From an uncultured Christensenella sp. (GTDB lineage Bacteria; Bacillota; Clostridia; Christensenellales; UBA3700), in contig CAJUEA010000001.1 in assembly GCA_910584975.1 (NCBI GenBank), positions 274,043 through 338,042 on the forward strand: a stretch of 64,000 bases of DNA, written 5' to 3'. The translations under genes and the position numbers were made by a program. Below are positions 1 to 9,200 of this stretch, one piece after another. The notes under the pieces are model-generated. The model made no database searches, was not told the DNA's origin, and saw only the letters and a list, made by a program, of their open reading frames with translations. Within the stretch, counting starts at the first letter, position 1, and each line of letters begins with the position of its first letter.

Positions 1-216
1 TTCTTTTGATTTGCCAAATACACCTGTGTCAAATGTTTCTCTTTTCATTTGACCAATCACAGGATTGTTGGGATATTTTCTGGTAAAGCTATACATTTGT
101 TCATAATTACCATCAAGTGAAATAGAAGTGTGAGAAAATTCTGTTCCAGTACATTTTCTTATGCTTCTTGCAAGCACGGTATTAGTTTGTGATAGTAAAA
201 TATATATTCTGCGCAT
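1..216 (-). CDS. Permuted papain-like (NlpC/P60-superfamily type) protein, N-terminal part only
   Basis: A 72-codon open frame starts at 216 and runs off the left edge, so only the N-terminus is present. A GAGG ribosome site (reading GAGGTATTT before the ATG) supports the start. It begins MRRIYILLSQTNTVLARSIR and continues with a SHTSISLD segment and a YSFTRKYP segment. This arrangement, a short strand, then a His-containing H-(T/A)-S-(I/L)-S-L-D strand, then a Tyr-Ser-Phe segment, resembles small clostridial proteins of the permuted papain-like fold (YiiX/YebB type). In that fold the His would be catalytic and the Cys would lie beyond the window. The family assignment is from memory of the pattern and is tentative; the gene itself is well supported. 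Confidence 0.6.
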   Translation of the reverse strand, partial: MRRIYILLSQTNTVLARSIRKCTGTEFSHTSISLDGNYEQMYSFTRKYPNNPVIGQMKRETFDTGVFGKSKE

Positions 217-433
217 AAATACCTCATAATTAATTTATTATAGCACAAAAATATCCAAATAGTCAAGTTTTGCCAAAAATTCTATAATATTTATAATAAA
301 TTGCATTATTTTAAATTTTCTGTTGATTTTTTTTTAATAAAATGATAAAATAACTATATATTAATAAATTTATCAAATGGAAAAATTTAGCAGTTTTGTT
401 GCCATCATTATGACGGCACAAATATGGAGAGTT

Positions 434-1399
434 ATGAAAAAAAAGGTTATTGCAGTTTTAGTTTTATCTTTGATTTTGATTTTTGCTTTAATTGGTTGTG
501 ATGTAAAATTGGAAAAAATACAACTGGCAATGGGAAGTGATACAAAACTTAAAACTTTAATATTGACAGATATAAAATTTGATGGCACATCAGCAGATGA
601 TGTTCGCGAGCGTATTATCACCAGTTTGGTAAATCAAAGGGAGCCTGAATTTATCGCTATCAATGGCAATATCGTAAATGCAGAAAACAATGGCGAGGTT
701 ATGAAAAAAGCCGTTAAATTTATTGACAGCTTTGGAATACCTTGGGCAACTTCTATTGGCGAGTTGGATGTTAAAGGCAATACTCCAAAAAAGAAAATTG
801 TAAAAATACTTACAGATAAAAGTTTGAAAAATAGTATGGTGTTGCACGGCGAAAGCTATGAATACAATTATATTTTGGAAGTGGTGGATACAAAATCAAG
901 CATTAAACATTTGTTTTATTTTATTGATACTTCAGAAAGATGCAGCGACGAACTTGTTGAATGGTACACAAATACAATAAAAAACATCAGCTTTAAAAAT
1001 GTTGACAAAAAAGGCAATATGTTAAAAAGTGAAGTGTTTATTAATAAGCCATTGCCTGTTTACACAGAAAACACAGATGCAATCAATAGCAATGGTTACG
1101 AGGTAAGTGTTTGGGAAAATAGTGCAATTTTTGAAAATGCAATTTTAAATTCAAACAGCACAAAAGCAGTTTATGCAGGAACAGATAATCTTGCAAACGG
1201 TGCATATCACAGAAAAAAAGAAATTTTGTTTGCATATGTAATTTCAATGGCTTTTGACAGTTCAATGAAAGGTACAGATTACGATATGCAAAAAAGAAAA
1301 GTTGGTGGTTCATATTATGACTTTACCGATTCATCAAGTTTGGATAGTTTGAGTTCAATAAGAAAGTTGCCTGATGATTTCAAGGAGTCTGTTTCATAA
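434..1399 (+). CDS. Lipoprotein with a degenerate Dcr2-like metallophosphoesterase fold
   Basis: This 321-aa lipoprotein starts at the ATG preceded by GGAGAG, not at the upstream in-frame ATG at 377. It begins MKKKVIAVLVLSLILIFALI and has a lipobox Cys at residue 22, so it should be anchored to the outer face of the membrane. The rest follows the layout of clostridial calcineurin-like (Dcr2-type) phosphoesterases: LILTDIKFDG near 42-51, EFIAINGNIVNA near 72-83, GIPWATSIGELD near 101-112, YFIDTSE near 162-168 and GTDN at 249-252. In active enzymes these spots read DxH, GDxx, GNHD and GHDH. Here the metal ligands are replaced (DIK, NGN, GELD, GTDN), so it is probably a non-catalytic relative. 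It stands alone, followed by a terminator shared with the convergent gene. Confidence 0.75.
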   Translation: MKKKVIAVLVLSLILIFALIGCDVKLEKIQLAMGSDTKLKTLILTDIKFDGTSADDVRERIITSLVNQREPEFIAINGNIVNAENNGEVMKKAVKFIDSFGIPWATSIGELDVKGNTPKKKIVKILTDKSLKNSMVLHGESYEYNYILEVVDTKSSIKHLFYFIDTSERCSDELVEWYTNTIKNISFKNVDKKGNMLKSEVFINKPLPVYTENTDAINSNGYEVSVWENSAIFENAILNSNSTKAVYAGTDNLANGAYHRKKEILFAYVISMAFDSSMKGTDYDMQKRKVGGSYYDFTDSSSLDSLSSIRKLPDDFKESVS

Positions 1400-1410
1400 T
1401 ATTTTTAGCA

Positions 1411-1431
1411 TTAACCCCGATTTTTGAGGGG
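1411..1431 (+). repeat. Copy of a dispersed intergenic motif (CCGATTTTTGA family)
   Basis: The sequence TTAACCCCGATTTTTGAGGG lies 12 nt after the lipoprotein stop codon. It matches similar intergenic copies near 18.7, 27.7, 28.6, 38.4, 58.7 and 62.8 kb. Function unknown. Confidence 0.5.
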
Positions 1432-1444
1432 AATTTGAAAAAAC

Positions 1445-1477
1445 AAAACACTTTTGCGAAATTGCAAAAGTGTTTTT
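1445..1477. terminator. Bidirectional intrinsic terminator
   Basis: A 13-bp perfect stem (AAAACACTTTTGC with its complement) closes a 6-nt loop and is flanked by A- and T-runs. It lies between the convergent ends of the lipoprotein and glycosyltransferase genes and can serve both. Confidence 0.85.
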
Positions 1478-1537
1478 ATCATTTTGTTGTGTTATTGTAA
1501 AGTTTTAACAAAAAGCTTTTTCGCGTTTGTTGAAAAA

Positions 1538-2764
1538 TCAAATTTCGCCGGTTACAACATTGTCTTCATTATCAATGGTGTTGTCTGCAATGTCCATTTT
1601 AATTTCGTTTGCAGCATTTGCCACGGCTTTTTGTTCAGCAGCATTGTTTTCATCCATTGCAGTTTGCAACATTTGTTCAAATTTTTGAATGCTGGTTGCA
1701 ATGTGATAATTTTTTACATATTCAGCATATTGCTTTGAATATTCGGCCTTTTCTTCAGGGTGCTCAATCCAGTAGTCAATTTTGTTTGCTAGGTCAGTGC
1801 TGTTGCCATTTTCAAATAGACTTTTTTCTGTAAGTGCAAATTGTTTTGTTGCTGAAACAGGGCTGTTTGAAATGATAGGCACAAGTCCACAAGCCATAGC
1901 CTCCAAACAAGAAATTGCCTCAATTTCCACTTCAGCAGCGTGAACATACAAATCACTATATTGCAAAACTTTGATTAAATCCTGAGTGCAGTATTTGTCA
2001 AAAATTGGTTGAATAGGCAATTTTTTTGCAAGTTTTTTGTAATAATTTGTTCTTGGACCTCTGCCAGCAAAAATCAGTTGAATTTTATCTTTATATTTGC
2101 TTTTTGCAACGGCTTTAATCAAAATGTCTTGTTTTTTCTCTATGCTAAGTCTGCCAACCATAGTGATTATAATTTTGTCTTTGCATTCACTTGGTTTTTC
2201 ATTTTGAATTGGAGTGAAACAATCATTTATTCCGTTGCTGATAACATGCAATTGATTTGTGTATTTGTGTGCCTTCAATTCGTCTGCAATAAATTGACTT
2301 GGGCAGTGGATATGTTTAACATTTTTATAAAACATATTTCTAAACATCCAATATATGAAATTTATTGCGAATTTTGATTTGCCAATGCCTATATTATAAG
2401 TCACATTTTCGGCTTGAACATGGAATGCAGCAGTGTAAGGCTTGTGCAATTTTTTTGCAATTTTCACACCTGTTTGGGACAACTTCCAAGGCATTAAAAA
2501 ATGCACAACATCGCACCAACTGATTGCCTCTTGCAAAACATCCAATTTAGGTTTTGCAAAAAGTTGATCCTGTGCGTGTGCATACCAAGTTGCAATCAAA
2601 ACATGCCTTTCTGGAACGATATATAAATTTTCGTCAGGTTCGCCAGTTGTAACAATGCGAACCTCATGACCAACTTTTCTCAAAGAATCAGCAAAACGAA
2701 CGGTAGAAATTGAAATACCGTTGTTATGAGATTTATATTGGTCAATTACAAATAATATTTTCAT
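1538..2764 (-). CDS. Glycosyltransferase family 4 (GT-B fold)
   Basis: This 408-aa protein transfers a sugar from a nucleotide-sugar donor, most likely to a membrane lipid or cell-surface glycan on the cytoplasmic side of the membrane. The chosen ATG (MKILFVIDQYKSHNNGIS) has GGAGAA just upstream, which removes five residues from the longest frame. The N-terminal acceptor domain has a glycine-containing first strand, and FHVQAENVTYNIGIGKSKF is typical of clostridial GT4 enzymes related to diacylglycerol glucosyltransferases. The C-terminal donor domain carries VGRLSIEKKQDILI, LIFAGRGP and the EAISCLEAMACG stretch with the E-x7-E motif. The C-terminal 40 residues are polar and low-complexity. 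Monocistronic; acceptor not predictable from sequence. Confidence 0.88.
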   Translation of the reverse strand: MKILFVIDQYKSHNNGISISTVRFADSLRKVGHEVRIVTTGEPDENLYIVPERHVLIATWYAHAQDQLFAKPKLDVLQEAISWCDVVHFLMPWKLSQTGVKIAKKLHKPYTAAFHVQAENVTYNIGIGKSKFAINFIYWMFRNMFYKNVKHIHCPSQFIADELKAHKYTNQLHVISNGINDCFTPIQNEKPSECKDKIIITMVGRLSIEKKQDILIKAVAKSKYKDKIQLIFAGRGPRTNYYKKLAKKLPIQPIFDKYCTQDLIKVLQYSDLYVHAAEVEIEAISCLEAMACGLVPIISNSPVSATKQFALTEKSLFENGNSTDLANKIDYWIEHPEEKAEYSKQYAEYVKNYHIATSIQKFEQMLQTAMDENNAAEQKAVANAANEIKMDIADNTIDNEDNVVTGEI

Positions 2765-3537
2765 GAGTTCTCCAAGCAAGAATATATCAATTTAAAAGCC
2801 CGTTTTCAAGATAAAACAAAGCATTTTAAAGTTGTTCTTTTGTATGCAATTGCAAAAAATATATTGCCTGTTTTGCAAATTATTTAAGAAAATAAAATTC
2901 TATGCTATTGTTGTTTGCTAAAATAATAATATCATAGTAAATTAATAAAGTCAACAATAAAGTGAATAAATTTACATTAGATGAACTTAATAGACATTTT
3001 GATATAAAATGTTTCATTTTCAACTTATTTCAGTGCGTGTTAAAAAAAACAAGCTTTCTTAATTATATTGAAAACTAAAATAATATGTTAGTGCAAATTT
3101 ATATTAGGTCTAAAAAATAAACAAAAAAATAATTTTTTTGCAATTTTTTATAGCTTATAAAAATTTTTGACAAATTTAAATATTTTATAACATATTATTG
3201 TTATTGCAAGAAAGGTTGTATTGAATTTTTGCTAAAAAAGCTTGCAATATGAGAAATCATACTTGCATATAGCGTTTTGAGGTAAAGTTTAGTGCGCAAA
3301 ACATAATTTTTTATGCAGTTTAGCAATAAATAGTTTTCAAGGTGGATTTGCAGTCAGCCTTAATATCTCTTGACAACATTATAATAATGTTATATACTAG
3401 AAATATTAACTATTAAATAAGTTTGTGTAAATTTGATTGTAAAATGGAAGTTTGTCAAGTTTATGGGTTTGGTTTTAATTTCAGTTGCTGCAATATATTG
3501 TTGCAATTTTAGATAAAAAATAATTTAGAGGTGAAAT
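2765..3537. other. Long AT-rich intergenic region upstream of nagB
   Basis: About 770 bp between the divergent glycosyltransferase and nagB. Apart from the nagB promoter and its embedded palindrome I see only AT-rich sequence with no convincing open frame or RNA structure. Confidence 0.6.
3370..3398 (+). promoter_or_regulatory. Sigma-A promoter with an operator-like palindrome in the spacer
   Basis: A consensus -35 TTGACA (3370-3375) is separated by 17 bp from TATACT (3393-3398). The spacer contains a perfect inverted repeat, ACATTAT-A-ATAATGT (3376-3390), exactly where a repressor would block polymerase. It lies 140 bp upstream of nagB and is the only good promoter I see for that gene. Confidence 0.65.
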
Positions 3538-4263
3538 ATGAAAGTTATCGTTACAAAAAACACTGATGAGCTAGCTGCTGAAGCTTTAAAGGTTATGTTG
3601 GATGTTGTGCAAAACAATCCAAATGCGGTTATAGGTCTTGCAACCGGTTCAAGTCCAGTTGGGCTTTACAAAAAGATGATTGAGGATCACAAAACAAATG
3701 GCACAACATATGCAAATATAAAATCTGTAAATCTTGACGAGTATGTTGGTTTGGGCATTGAGTCTGACCAAAGCTATGTTTATTTTATGAATGACAATTT
3801 GTTCAAAGGCATTGATATCAAAGCCGAAAACACAAATTTGCCAAATGGAAAGGCAAAGGATATGAAAGAAGAGTGTGCAAGATACACAGCACTTTTGAAC
3901 AGTATGCCACAAGATATTCAGTTGCTTGGCATTGGCGCAAATGGACACATTGGATTTAATGAGCCAAACACTCCATTTGACAGCACAACTCACATTGTAG
4001 AGCTTGAGGAAGGCACAAGACGCGACAACGCAAGATTTTTTGCAAGCTTAGATGAGGTTCCAACTCACGCAATCACAATGGGTATTGCAAACATTATGAA
4101 TGCAAAAAAGATTTTGGTTGTTGCAAATGGCGCAAACAAAGCAAAAGCTGTTTATCAAATGATTAAAGGCGAGGTAAGCGAAAGCTGCCCTGCAAGCATT
4201 TTGCAAAAACACAATGATGTTGTGGTTGTTGTTGACGAGGCAGCTTATTCACTTTGCAAATAA
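3538..4263 (+). CDS. nagB: Glucosamine-6-phosphate deaminase
   Basis: NagB (241 aa) converts glucosamine-6-phosphate to fructose-6-phosphate and ammonia in the cytoplasm, the last step of amino-sugar catabolism. Diagnostic motifs are GLATGSSPVGLYKKM (33-47), VNLDEYVGL with the catalytic Asp67 (64-72) and GIGANGHIGFNEPN (131-144), holding His137 and Glu142. Asn135 replaces the Asp seen in E. coli at that position, as is usual in Firmicute enzymes. It is close to the short Bacillus length and lacks the C-terminal allosteric extension of E. coli. RBS is AGAGGTG. The partner nagA is about 15 kb away on the other strand, so the pathway is split. Confidence 0.95.
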   Translation: MKVIVTKNTDELAAEALKVMLDVVQNNPNAVIGLATGSSPVGLYKKMIEDHKTNGTTYANIKSVNLDEYVGLGIESDQSYVYFMNDNLFKGIDIKAENTNLPNGKAKDMKEECARYTALLNSMPQDIQLLGIGANGHIGFNEPNTPFDSTTHIVELEEGTRRDNARFFASLDEVPTHAITMGIANIMNAKKILVVANGANKAKAVYQMIKGEVSESCPASILQKHNDVVVVVDEAAYSLCK

Positions 4264-4275
4264 CAGAGGCCTTTT

Positions 4276-5103
4276 ATGCAAAAGATATATGTTGACAGAA
4301 AAATTGAAAAGTCAAGGATAATAATATATTGTCTTGAAGGTTCACTTGCAATTTTTGGGGTGGTGATGTTTGCGTTGGCACTTGCAAAAATAGGCTTTGA
4401 GCATTTGCCAATGGGCAGTCGCATAAGTGGTTCGCTTATGGCAATCTTGCTTGCATTTGCTTTTATGCTTGTGGAGTTGATTTTCAGATATCGTTTTCCT
4501 ATTATGTTGCATATCATTTATTTTGCATATGTCTTTGCATCAGTAATTGTTGGCAGTTGCTTTGGCGTTTTCAGAATGGATGTGCCTATTATGGGCGATA
4601 TGATTGGGTGGTATGACAAAGTCACTCACGCTGTTCTTGGCTATATCTTGTGCGTAATTGCAGTTTATTTGGGTCAAAAAGCCAAAGTTTGGGGCAAAAC
4701 AAAATCAGGTGATGTGCTTTTGATTATTGCAATCAGTATGGCATATGCATCTTTGTGGGAAATGTTTGAGTTTACTGTTGACCATGTTATCCCGGGACAA
4801 TCAATGCAACGCAACAGCTTGATTGACACAATGCTTGATATCACTTGTCACTTTGCACTTACAATGGTGTTTGTTGTGCAGTATCTTGTTGAAAAGTGTT
4901 GCAAAATCAATCTTGGCATTGCGTTTATTGAAAAAAATCTTCAAAGTGGTGGAAGCGTTCCAAAGAAAAATCAAAAAATGGAAATTGCACAAAATGCTGC
5001 AAGCAGTGACATTCAAAATGAAGATGTAAGTGCACAAACAAATGTTGTTGCAGAAAGTTGTGCAGAGAATTGTCAAAATGACGAGCAGGCACTTGAGGAC
5101 TAA
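4276..5103 (+). CDS. Polytopic membrane protein, YjdF/DUF2238-like
   Basis: This 275-aa protein starts 12 nt after nagB and probably shares its transcript. It has about six hydrophobic segments between residues 15 and 200, then a hydrophilic, Gln/Asn/Glu-rich tail from about 220 that should be cytoplasmic. The conserved polar signatures DKVTHAVLGY, SLWEMFEFTVDHVIPG and DTMLDITCHF match the YjdF/DUF2238 group, in which intramembrane Asp, His, Trp-Glu and Asp residues are conserved. No biochemical function is established for the group as far as I know, and its link to NagB may only be positional. Confidence 0.6.
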   Translation: MQKIYVDRKIEKSRIIIYCLEGSLAIFGVVMFALALAKIGFEHLPMGSRISGSLMAILLAFAFMLVELIFRYRFPIMLHIIYFAYVFASVIVGSCFGVFRMDVPIMGDMIGWYDKVTHAVLGYILCVIAVYLGQKAKVWGKTKSGDVLLIIAISMAYASLWEMFEFTVDHVIPGQSMQRNSLIDTMLDITCHFALTMVFVVQYLVEKCCKINLGIAFIEKNLQSGGSVPKKNQKMEIAQNAASSDIQNEDVSAQTNVVAESCAENCQNDEQALED

Positions 5104-5165
5104 AAGTCCAAAATGCAAAAGATTGTAAAAATATGTTTAAATTTCCTTTGTGAAATTGAGGTTAT

Positions 5166-5819
5166 ATGTCTAGGTTAAATGTAGTTAATGGTATGGCAAT
5201 GTTGTCATATATCAATCAAAACAATATCGATTTGGGTGGCGAGGTTGTGCCTTTCAACGAGGGAATGTGCGACGGCGAAACCATTGAGGATATTTTTAGT
5301 GGCGAATTTGAGCTTGAGCGTTGTGTTGCTCACGGCGTTGGGGTGGAGGAATATGAGGATATTGTCATAAATCCACTTGCACCACTTTTCAGTTTTGAAT
5401 ATGACGAGTTACATTTGTTTTTTGACGAAGATATGTTTTGTCAAATCAATTTGATAACTTTGCTTGCATATCTTGACAGCAATGCTTACGACGGCAAAAT
5501 TGCCTTGCATTTGATTGATTATGACTTTCAAGAAATCAAATGCGTGGAAATCAAACCACAAGGCTTTTTTGATGTTTACAAATGCGTGCTTATTGACAAA
5601 AAAATTCCTGAAACAATTTTGCCTGACATTATGATGGATGCAGTGATAAATTACTTAGAGTATTCAAAAGAGGACAATGAGCTCACCCAATTTGTAAAAG
5701 AAAACATTGACCTTCAAGAAAATGAATTGCTGGACGAAATGTTCAATCGTTTCAAACACTTGGGCTTGGGCGACACCCAACTGCAAAAAATAATCGACAA
5801 ATCAAAATTTAGTTTTTAA
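5166..5819 (+). CDS. DUF1835-like domain protein
   Basis: A 217-aa soluble protein with start ATG preceded by TTGAGG. The N-terminal pattern LNVVNGMAML, followed by VPFNEGMCDG and later LHLFFDEDMFCQINLITLL, matches the DUF1835 layout (a VNGD-type first strand, a W/F-x-E-x-x-x-x-G loop, and a conserved D-x-F-x-Q-x-N-L helix). The usual companion DUF3658 C-terminal domain is not clearly recognisable; the C-terminal 70 residues are charged and helical. It is 62 bp after the membrane protein and just before a terminator, so it is likely the last gene of the nagB transcript. Function unknown. Confidence 0.6.
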   Translation: MSRLNVVNGMAMLSYINQNNIDLGGEVVPFNEGMCDGETIEDIFSGEFELERCVAHGVGVEEYEDIVINPLAPLFSFEYDELHLFFDEDMFCQINLITLLAYLDSNAYDGKIALHLIDYDFQEIKCVEIKPQGFFDVYKCVLIDKKIPETILPDIMMDAVINYLEYSKEDNELTQFVKENIDLQENELLDEMFNRFKHLGLGDTQLQKIIDKSKFSF

Positions 5820-5873
5820 TATCAAAAATAATGCTTTTATGTTTTTGACAATCCTAAAATTTAATACACCAAC

Positions 5874-5906
5874 AAAAACACTGAGCTTTATAACTTAGTG
5901 TTTTTA
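5874..5906 (+). terminator. Intrinsic terminator after the DUF1835 gene
   Basis: A 12-bp stem (AAAAACACTGAG with CTTAGTGTTTTT, one G-U pair) has an 8-nt loop and a T-run. A second weaker hairpin with a bulged G (5926-5953, GTGCCA/TGGCA core) follows and ends in a short T-run. Confidence 0.8.
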
Positions 5907-6019
5907 AATGCAATTTTTACAAAACAAAAAAAGTGCCAAAAAATGGCATTTTTCAGAATGAAACTGGCTGAAATATGTCAAAAAAACACTTTTTTAAACA
6001 AATTTAATAATTTTTGAGT

Positions 6020-6121
6020 AAAAATCGCGATTTTTAGACTATATATATTAGAAGGCAAAAAAACTTGTCCTGTTGAGTTGTTTGTTTTTTAATTTTTATA
6101 GCAATGCAAAAATCGTGATTT
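6020..6121. promoter_or_regulatory. Pair of AAAAATCGYGATTTTT-like palindromes upstream of the surface-protein operon
   Basis: A perfect 16-bp palindrome AAAAATCGCGATTTTT sits at 6020-6035, and a close imperfect copy AAAAATCGTGATTT at 6108-6121. Both lie in the 400-bp gap before the 6.2-16.4 kb operon. Two matching dyads about 90 bp apart suggest binding sites for a dimeric regulator; no regulator is identified. Confidence 0.4.
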
Positions 6122-6220
6122 AAAAATTCTTTTTTTGCTCTGCCAAAAATTGGAAATCAAACTTGCTTGCAAGGATAAGTCAGCAAAGTAATTTAGATAA
6201 ATTGAATAAGGAGATTACAA

Positions 6221-9200
6221 ATGACAAAAATTAGTAAAATGATTTCTGCAGTGGTGATGTTTATTATGATGTTTATATTGTTACAATCACCAATTATGGT
6301 TTTTGCAGATGGTATTGAAAAAAATATCAAAAGCAAGCAAAAAGAGAAATCAATCACAGCTGTGGCAACCTCCAAAGAGTTGCAGGACACCTTGTCAGAA
6401 GACTTGATGAGCAGTTTGCAAGAGGCAGGCGTGAAAATGTACGCCAGCAAGGAAGAGTACGAGGCAGAACTTAAGGCGAGTGGCGAAGAATTGATGGCAC
6501 AAGTTGCCGCAATGGAAAAAACACCAATTTGGCACACCTTCACCGTAAGGGACAAAAAAACAGGTGCCCCAATTTCGGGTGCTGTGATTGTGCTTGACGG
6601 CGTTCCAAGATTTTCGGACATAAACGGACAAATTCAAGTTAAAATGATGAATGATGTTGTGGAGCTGAAGGTTGAAAAAAATGGCTACAATCCATATGTG
6701 GAGTACTACGATGTTTACACTGCAAATGAAAACGGCACAAAAGAAAAAGTAGTTTACATAAAACAGCCTTCCGACGATTTGGAAATTTATAGTGCAGTGC
6801 TTGATTGTTATGGAGACAAAGCAAATGTAATGGAGCAATCCTATTCATTTGATAAATTTGAGTCTTATAATGACACAATGAATATTTCCGTTGCATCTTC
6901 AGATGCAGATATGTATTACTTATACAAAGGTGACCAGCTGATAAGTCAGTGCAGTGATGGCAATTTCCAAAATGTTCCAATCAATAGCATGGAAGTTAAA
7001 CAAAAAAGAGATAATTCAACTATTAAGCCTGCTGATAATGATATGAAAATTGTTACGGAAAAAAATGGTATTTTGTCAAAAGCTGAAAAAATAAAAGTAG
7101 GTCTATTTGAAATGGAAAGTTTCAATATTTTAGATATAGTTGGTTTTGACATATCATCAAACTTGCTCAAATTTGATATTGATCCATTTGAGTTTATTGG
7201 CAGTTTGAAAATAGATTTTATGGATAACTTAAAAAAAGCTTTCCATATTGACAAAACAAAATGGAAAATGTTTGATGACTTGGGAATTGGAGTTAATTAT
7301 GACAATAAGAGAGGTTCATATAAATTTAGCTTAGGTGTTAATTTAAATTTATATGGAAAAGATAAAGAAGAAAAAAATAAAGCGTTTGATAAGTTTAAAA
7401 ATAGTTATAAAATGCGTAGAAATAATCCAAACCCTAATGCAAGAAAACAATCTGTAGCAGAGGCACTTTGGGGAGCATTTAAAAAAGTGTCAAGGGATGG
7501 TTTAACACTCAAAGGTATTTCTATGAATGTTGAATTCAGCATACCATTAGAATTTGTTGGATATATTGAATTGTCAAACAAGCTTTTTACTGGAGAAGTT
7601 AGTGGATCGGCTGCAATACTTGGTGGTGGAATTGAGTTCAGTATTGGTTTTTTTGCTGATTGTACAAAACATTTCTTTCTTGGTCCAATACCAGTTATTG
7701 TTACTATTCCTATTTACATAAATTTTGGAATAGGTGGAGATATCGGCATTGATTGGGACTATGACCAAATGGCAAAAATGCAACATGTTGTCAAATTAAT
7801 TATAGGTTTTAAAACAAAACTAGGTTTTGGTGTAGGATTAAAAGGCTTATTCAGTGCAGGTATTTATGGAAAAGCTGATTTTGACACCATTGTTGATTTA
7901 ACAAATAAAGGGACTGTTGAAGAAAATATTTTTGTATCTTGTGGCTTTTTGATTGGAATTTTGGGATATGACATTGATATTGTTATTGTAGACAACTACA
8001 AATTTGTTTTCCCAGAAAAAAAACTTGCGGCATTGGCAGCTGAATCTGTGGAAACATCTCAAAATTATATTGATGCAAGGCCTTCCAGTGTGTATGTAGA
8101 CGGCAAAAAATTGAGTGTTTGGGTAGAAAGAGATTTGACGAGAGATAAATACAATGCTACAAAATTGATGTATTCCTATGGCGATATTGTTGGCAGTGTT
8201 TGTGATGACGGCAAATCAGATTTTTATCCTGAATTACAGGTTGTTGATGGTGAGGCGTATGTTGTTTGGCACAAAAATGCAAAAGTGGTAAGTGGTGATG
8301 ATATGGTTGGCAGTGTTTTTGCAGATTCAACAGTAATGCTATCAAAATTTAACAAAATAACCAATAGTTTTGATTTGATTAAGCATTTTGATATGGAAGG
8401 AATGACAACATTGCCTAAAATTGTAAAGGGTGACAATTCAACAAATTTGAGCGTGGCGTGGTTTAGCAACACAAACAATGACCCACTTGGCATAACTGGT
8501 ACAAACAAAATTTACACTTCAACTTTAACAAATGGCGTTTGGAGTGCACCTGATTTGCTTTTTGAAATCAACAAGCCAATAACAAGTTATGACGCAACTT
8601 TTATTGACGGAAAAATTTATTTTGCTGGTTCTGTTGATATGGATGCAAACTATGCCACAAACAATGATTTGGATATTTATTTTGGATGTAAAGATAATGT
8701 TTCCAACATAAGCAATGATTCAGTTATGCAAGACTCTCCAATGTTTGGGGTGCTTAATGGCGAGCCTGTGATGTATTACTTGCAAAACAATAGAATTTAT
8801 ATGTCAAAATTGGATGGTGAGCAAAGTCAGTTGGTATGCAATAGCCAAAATCCAATAAATAGCTTTGAAGTGTTGCAAAATGCAGGACAAGTTTTGTATG
8901 TCACTTCAGGCGAAGAATCACAACAATTGTTTTTGGCAAAATATGATTTTGCAAGTGAAAAATGGATTGATAACATTTTGATTAATTCAGAATATCAATA
9001 TATTTCAATTGATGTTTGCAACAATGGGGATGAAATGGAAATTCAAGGTGTTGCTTTCACCCCAAAAGAGAACTCAAGTGGACTTGTCATTGAAGGTGTT
9101 AGGTCAGAAATTGTTAAGCTGGTCAATGACATTGAATTGGTTGAAGCATATATGATGTCAGGCATTCAAACGGGCTCAAATGACATTTATATGATAATCA

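Noticed and set aside
377..433. Upstream ATG for the first lipoprotein
   Set aside because: No ribosome site, and it would put 19 residues before the signal peptide.
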